Shown: positions 60,106-64,000 of the stretch, one piece after another
Layout: every line of letters begins with the position of its first letter
Numbering within the stretch: the stretch's first letter is position 1
Assembly: GCA_014378195.1 (NCBI GenBank)
Contig: JACMOC010000014.1
Span: forward strand, 1-64,000
DNA: 64,000 nucleotides
Origin: Oligoflexus sp.
GTDB taxonomy: Bacteria; Bdellovibrionota_B; Oligoflexia; Oligoflexales; Oligoflexaceae
Direction of reading: 5' to 3'
Notes under the pieces: model-generated
The model's database searches: none
Told to the model about the DNA's origin: nothing
What the model saw: the letters and a program-made list of their open reading frames with translations, nothing else
Program-made: the position numbers and the translations under genes

Positions 60106-61635
60106 ATGTCCGGCGCGGAAAACCTGAACTCTATCGACCCCATCGATCCTGATAGCCTCAGTCAAGCAGGGCTGGTCAAATATCGCGAAAAAAGACTTGG
60201 AATCCTCAACCTCAACGATTCGTTTGTTGTTATATCCGACAGGAATTTCAACGAGTCGACCGGTGCGATCAAAAACGTCTCGCGATTCGGGACACGCATA
60301 CTTTTGAATGACGAAGGGGCTACGTTCATCATTGGCGAACAGCTCCCAAGGGTCAAACTCACCCTACTCGGCACCCAAATCTATAACGGACCCGCAACCA
60401 TAGTAAACGAGCAAAAAGCAGTGCAAAAAGGCTTTGAACTGGGCCTTTCCCTCTACGGTGAGGGCATCGACCTCGATCAGGTCAACGCGATTCTCCAGAT
60501 TGAACCCGATGCCAACTCGATCGGTTCGATCAAAGGCGTTATAGAACTCAGCAAGCAGGTTCTTCCCGATTTTAAGATCCTCGTTGCCGATCTCAATACT
60601 CTTTTTTCTGATCTTCGGATGAAGCTTCACGACGAAGAAAAACGCATCGCTGAGTTTGCGACGTCGCCGAGCCATAATAAAAGGCTTGAGCAGCAGGCCA
60701 TCAACGTGGCTTTCTCCCTTTATGAACACGATATACAAAATATCTTTGAAGATTTTGATACTCTCATCACAACGCTTCGGGACGCAGACGCGATCGAAAT
60801 TCACAAGCGATATTTCCGCACCAACTTCCACGCACATTTTCTTAATGCCCCTTTTATTCATCGCGCCTACCATAAGCCCCTCGGATACGCCGGTGATTTC
60901 GAGCTTTTGGTCATGCTCTACGATTACCAGGATCTCGGCCCGACTCTCTTTGAGAAATTCTTTCATCGGATGGGCTGCCACACGCCTTCGGCCGTCGCCA
61001 ACAAAAATAGGGTCGTTTTCCTTGCCGATCTCATCCTCCGCGAATACAGCAACATTCAGCGCGACATCGGCACTTTCCTCGTGACGAGCGTGGCTTGCGG
61101 GGCGGGGCGTGAAATACAGCTGTTTCTGGAAGACGTGATTCAGCTCGGGCTTATGAATCCGATCAAAACGATCTGTCTCGATAAAGAAGAGCGCGCTCTG
61201 GAATACGGGCAAATCGTGCTACGAAAAACGATCAAACCAGGGTTTCCAATCGAATCCATTTTCCTTGCGGAAGATGTCATCAACGGCTTGATTCAACCGA
61301 GTCATTTTAAGAAAGAACTATCGGGAAGCCATCTCATTAGCTGCGCCAGCCTCTTTGATTATTTGAGTGATCGCGTGGCCACCAAACTCATCGAAGCCAT
61401 GTTTGAGCTCCTCGCTCCCGGTGGATCGCTGTTTATTGGCGCCGTTTCGGACACCAGCCCTGACCGTTTCCTCATGGATTTTCTTATGGAGTGGAAACTG
61501 AAACTTCGGAGCGCCGAGGATCTGAAACGAATCGTTCCCGAAAAGATCCGTGGTTTGCCGCACGTCATCGTCGAGGTGATTAGCGAACCCTTGGGCTTGA
61601 ACCTGATTCTGCGCGTCCGTAAACCAAGTCTATAA
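60106..61635 (+). CDS. PhcB-like SAM methyltransferase with PilZ-like N-terminal domain
   Basis: A 509-residue protein, AAGGAG before the ATG. Residues about 28-145 look like a PilZ-type beta-barrel (K-N-V-S-R-F-G-T-R near 58, G-F-E-L-G-L-S-L-Y), although the R-x-x-x-R motif is not clear. A helical central part (about 170-280) is followed by a class I methyltransferase fold near 300-509: G-Y-A-G-D-F-E-L, H-R-M-G-C-H-T-P-S-A-V-A-N, T-S-V-A-C-G-A-G-R-E (SAM motif), and L-F-D-Y-L-S-D-R. The last part resembles PhcB, which makes the 3-hydroxypalmitate methyl ester signal in Ralstonia. A signal role is inferred only. Confidence 0.75.
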   Translation: MSGAENLNSIDPIDPDSLSQAGLVKYREKRLGILNLNDSFVVISDRNFNESTGAIKNVSRFGTRILLNDEGATFIIGEQLPRVKLTLLGTQIYNGPATIVNEQKAVQKGFELGLSLYGEGIDLDQVNAILQIEPDANSIGSIKGVIELSKQVLPDFKILVADLNTLFSDLRMKLHDEEKRIAEFATSPSHNKRLEQQAINVAFSLYEHDIQNIFEDFDTLITTLRDADAIEIHKRYFRTNFHAHFLNAPFIHRAYHKPLGYAGDFELLVMLYDYQDLGPTLFEKFFHRMGCHTPSAVANKNRVVFLADLILREYSNIQRDIGTFLVTSVACGAGREIQLFLEDVIQLGLMNPIKTICLDKEERALEYGQIVLRKTIKPGFPIESIFLAEDVINGLIQPSHFKKELSGSHLISCASLFDYLSDRVATKLIEAMFELLAPGGSLFIGAVSDTSPDRFLMDFLMEWKLKLRSAEDLKRIVPEKIRGLPHVIVEVISEPLGLNLILRVRKPSL

Positions 61636-61729
61636 TTGATATCAAAACGGAAAACGATTACCACCCTTGGCCTTGGGGCATCTGCCCCTTGCACTCCCAT
61701 AGTCCTTCTCAAGGGCTGAAAAGTCAGGG

Positions 61730-61948
61730 ATGACAGACCGAAATACGCTGAGCCGTTCAACCTTACATGTCATGGCCACGGCCGCTGCCATCACCGTCGC
61801 AAACATCTATTATAACCAACCCCTTCTTGAGCCGATTCGCGCAACGTTCGGTGTGAGCCTCTCGATGCGATTGGATGGGTTGATTGCAATAGGGGCTTTG
61901 CATTTTGCCCTTGGCGACAGCAGCGGAAAAAAGGAGTTGGGCACCTAG
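61730..61948 (+). pseudogene. N-terminal fragment of an MFS transporter
   Basis: Begins M-T-D-R-N-T, then a first helix A-N-I-Y-Y-N-Q-P-L-L-E-P-I-R-A-T-F-G-V-S, the start of a common MFS family (P-L-L-x-x-I). After residue 47 the homology is lost and a stop follows at 61946. Full-length proteins have about 400 residues, so this is a remnant. Located between the methyltransferase and the lipoprotein operon. Confidence 0.6.
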
Positions 61949-61997
61949 TCCTGATTCCCGCTCCCACAAGACCATGGCAGTTTGATTTTAAGCCAAC

Positions 61998-62279
61998 TTA
62001 CTTCCGAATTGGCTTTTGCCGATCGGCATTCACTTTATCAAAGCTCTCGTCGGTTTCCTTCATACGTTTATCCAGTTCCGTATGATCGGGTTGGGAAACA
62101 GAAACTTTGCGGCCTCGAGAAGCATCTTCGATTTCATCTTCGAGTTGTCCCATGACTTTGACCTCATGCAGAGTAGAATAAACGTTCCGCTCGTGATCAT
62201 GACCACCGACTCTCTCACGGCGCAAGGCCTTGTTTGAGGCGGTATCGGCTAATACTATGTATTGATTCTGATTTATCAT
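61998..62279 (-). CDS. Small hydrophilic protein, unknown
   Basis: A 93-residue, highly charged protein (Lys, Glu, Asp, Arg, His), without signal or membrane segment. Its ATG (62277-62279) follows directly on the stop codon of the lipoprotein gene upstream (62280-62282), so translation is probably coupled. Coding is otherwise unsupported by homology. No function is suggested. Confidence 0.5.
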   Translation of the reverse strand: MINQNQYIVLADTASNKALRRERVGGHDHERNVYSTLHEVKVMGQLEDEIEDASRGRKVSVSQPDHTELDKRMKETDESFDKVNADRQKPIRK

Positions 62280-63650
62280 TTAAGGCTGTGGAGCCGAAGG
62301 TGAGAACGCAGGTTGCAGGCTGTCTGAGATTGATCCAATCGCAACAAGTGAGTAGGTATAGTTGATCGTTGTCGTTCCTAATGGACAGCTCGATGCCTTA
62401 GCCAAGTTTGGGCTGGGCACGCAGGCAACATGAGCTACAGTTCCGGCGACTTCGCCCGGTATGGTAACACGCGTGAGACCGCTTATGATGGAATTGCCCA
62501 TCACGTCTTTCAGGTCGACCGACCCATCCGCCTCGAGTTTCACGCTATCGACGCTTAAATAATCGGACGGCGCGAGCGTCTGGTTATAGGGAACAACAGT
62601 GATCGTTACAGCACGTATTGCCTTATTCTCATCTTCTTTTACATAAAAGAGATTCAAACGGACATCGTGCGATCCATCCTCTGCGCGTAAAAGATAGACT
62701 TCGCGCATGATAGTTTCGTTTTCACGGGCGATAATCGGCGCAATTTGCAAAAAGGGCGCTTGGATCTGGTATCCTTCACCGGCATCAACCATACCCGATA
62801 ATGAGGCATCGGCTGTGGCGTGATCAACAAACGGCAAACCTTTAATCAAGCCATCCGGATCAAAAGCCAGCACGACCTTAAAATTCGTTTTTGATTCAAT
62901 ATCGCTTGTGCTCAATTCAAAAGGTTTTTGCAGGCGGAAATACCCGCCACCATCAGGCAGGAAAAACACACTCTCCGCGGCCGGTCCTGAGGTCATATCT
63001 TTTACTCGATACTGATAATTGACAGAAAGGCCATCAGCGCCGTTTGACCGATAGGACCCAGCAGCTTTTGTGTAGAGCTTCGTTCCATCCGTAAGTGTCA
63101 CATCCGCTTTCACTTTAAAAGGACGATACCAGTAAACCAGAACAGCATCATACGTCTGGACGTTTTTATCCGTAGCGATCGTAGTACGCGTAAGAGCAGC
63201 GAGAGATTTTTTATCGAGGACATTCGTAAAATGAATTGTGTCGGAGGCAGCCTGCTGTGGCCCGTAGGTATTGTAATCGGTCGTGGCACCGTCTTGATCT
63301 GTATAGAGATTCCATTCACCCGCGCCCGAACACGAGGCGGATGGTCCCACGGCCTTGAGGTGACTGCACAGGGCGATGCTGCTCACACGAAAGCTGTAGG
63401 ACTGGATATCCTCACCTACCGCTAAACCCGTGGCTGTGGTGGCAGTGAGGCCCTTTGGTGGTTTGATCACGTCATCTAAAGCAAGGGACGCCTTCGCAAG
63501 TGGAGTGATGGCGAGCCGGCTGGATTGAAATTGAGTCGTCACTGTTCCACCAGTTGAGGCGGTGGTTTTTTTACAAGCTGCGATAGCGAACGTTAAAATG
63601 ACAGAAACAGATAACGCTCCCAATTCAAGTCTCGAACCGCGACTTATCAT
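62280..63650 (-). CDS. Putative lipoprotein, unknown function
   Basis: A 456-residue lipoprotein with lipobox I-A-A-C (Cys26). GGAGGAG lies seven bases ahead of the ATG. The mature protein is beta-rich and has only four Cys, two of them in C-S-H-L and C-S-G-A. No recognised domain. It is divergent from a second lipoprotein (63884) across 233 bases, and the next gene downstream overlaps it functionally (no intergenic base). Confidence 0.8.
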   Translation of the reverse strand: MISRGSRLELGALSVSVILTFAIAACKKTTASTGGTVTTQFQSSRLAITPLAKASLALDDVIKPPKGLTATTATGLAVGEDIQSYSFRVSSIALCSHLKAVGPSASCSGAGEWNLYTDQDGATTDYNTYGPQQAASDTIHFTNVLDKKSLAALTRTTIATDKNVQTYDAVLVYWYRPFKVKADVTLTDGTKLYTKAAGSYRSNGADGLSVNYQYRVKDMTSGPAAESVFFLPDGGGYFRLQKPFELSTSDIESKTNFKVVLAFDPDGLIKGLPFVDHATADASLSGMVDAGEGYQIQAPFLQIAPIIARENETIMREVYLLRAEDGSHDVRLNLFYVKEDENKAIRAVTITVVPYNQTLAPSDYLSVDSVKLEADGSVDLKDVMGNSIISGLTRVTIPGEVAGTVAHVACVPSPNLAKASSCPLGTTTINYTYSLVAIGSISDSLQPAFSPSAPQP

Positions 63651-63883
63651 GGTGATGCTCCTCCCCGGCGGTCCGGAATCTTCACTAGATCATAATAATC
63701 TCCTTTTGGCGTGCATCTGTTGCCCATACCGATTATCAGTTACATAAAATGTCATTTTAGGCGTTTTAAACGCATAATCTTTTTTCATGAAACCCTTGAT
63801 AGGCTTGGCTTTTACAGTTTTTTTGAACTATAAAGGTTCGGTAGCCACCGGCGTTTATGCACATATATTGAGGGGATAGTTTT

Positions 63884-64000
63884 ATGAAACATATTTACGC
63901 TCTTGCCTGCGGCGCTTTGCTATTTTCTGCCTGTGGAAAGACGGATTCGCATGCGACTCTCTCTATATATGGTGGCCGTCCCGTTCTTAATGAACAGAGG
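63884..64000 (+). CDS. Putative lipoprotein, 5' part only (runs off the window)
   Basis: The visible 39 residues contain a signal and lipobox F-S-A-C at Cys17. GAGGGG lies near 63870 just before the ATG. The start of the mature part, S-I-Y-G-G-R-P-V, weakly recalls the activation site of trypsin-like serine proteases (I-x-G-G), but the rest is outside the window, so no family can be given. Confidence 0.6.
   Translation, partial: MKHIYALACGALLFSACGKTDSHATLSIYGGRPVLNEQR

Noticed and set aside
60364..61212. 282-residue open frame on the minus strand inside the methyltransferase gene
   Set aside because: It is the mirror of a long, motif-bearing gene; it has no ribosome site or domain.
1..64000. 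tRNA, rRNA, insertion sequence, phage or origin of replication
   Set aside because: No cloverleaf, rRNA core, transposase, terminal inverted repeats or integrase motif was recognised.

Overview
The window looks like chromosomal DNA of a free-living or predatory-lineage bacterium of the Bdellovibrionota/Oligoflexia type. This is inferred from a TIGR02147-family regulator (a family common in Bdellovibrio, Oligoflexus and Fibrobacter), from about 15 different secreted lipoproteins with Pro/Ala/Thr linkers, from collagen-like and OmpA-like envelope proteins, and from GAF and MASE1-CHASE sensor kinases. No rRNA, tRNA, CRISPR array, insertion sequence or phage gene was seen.

Layout. 1-8 kb: envelope lipoproteins, a GH26 mannanase-like lipoprotein, a renalase-like flavoprotein, then decayed genes (propeller fragment, methyltransferase fragment fused to a receiver-domain tail) and a YkgJ protein. 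8.7-16 kb: a MASE1-CHASE histidine kinase, lipoproteins, and a minus-strand operon of an exported Ppx/GppA-like lipoprotein, a receiver protein and a GAF histidine kinase. 16-23.5 kb: a divergent pair of TIGR02147-type regulators, a hemerythrin protein, two broken genes with in-frame stops (a crystallin-like lipoprotein and a DUF5985-like membrane protein), an orphan periplasmic binding protein and a possible small RNA. 23.5-28.5 kb: a collagen-like lipoprotein with an OmpA protein, a broken AsmA-like gene and an exported BPL_N amidotransferase-like protein. 28.7-35.3 kb: a Pls-like single-module NRPS (A-T followed by three membrane/left-handed-helix repeats), convergent with a large acyltransferase-like/GT-C-like membrane protein. 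35.5-41.8 kb: small stress or redox proteins (DUF2171, DsbA-like, YaeQ), a deacetylase with a ricin-type lectin domain, and a secreted lipase. 42-49 kb: a TetR repressor divergent from a complete RND efflux operon (permease, adaptor, outer-membrane channel) with overlapping genes. 49-55 kb: FabF, two tandem paralogous lipoprotein lipases, a polytopic membrane protein and a small conserved protein. 55-59.3 kb: a bufferin-like RiPP operon (Cys-rich BufA2-type precursor plus a fused MNIO/DUF692-DUF2063 enzyme), divergent from an OPT-family transporter. 59.3-64 kb: upp, a PhcB-like methyltransferase, an MFS remnant, and lipoproteins.

Strongest candidates for unusual biology are the fused-enzyme bufferin operon beside an OPT transporter, the Pls-like poly-amino-acid synthetase, and the exported Ppx/GppA-like lipoprotein co-transcribed with a degenerate receiver and a GAF kinase. 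The window also carries many broken genes (at least eight), which suggests ongoing gene loss. All functions are read from sequence motifs by eye; no database search was run.
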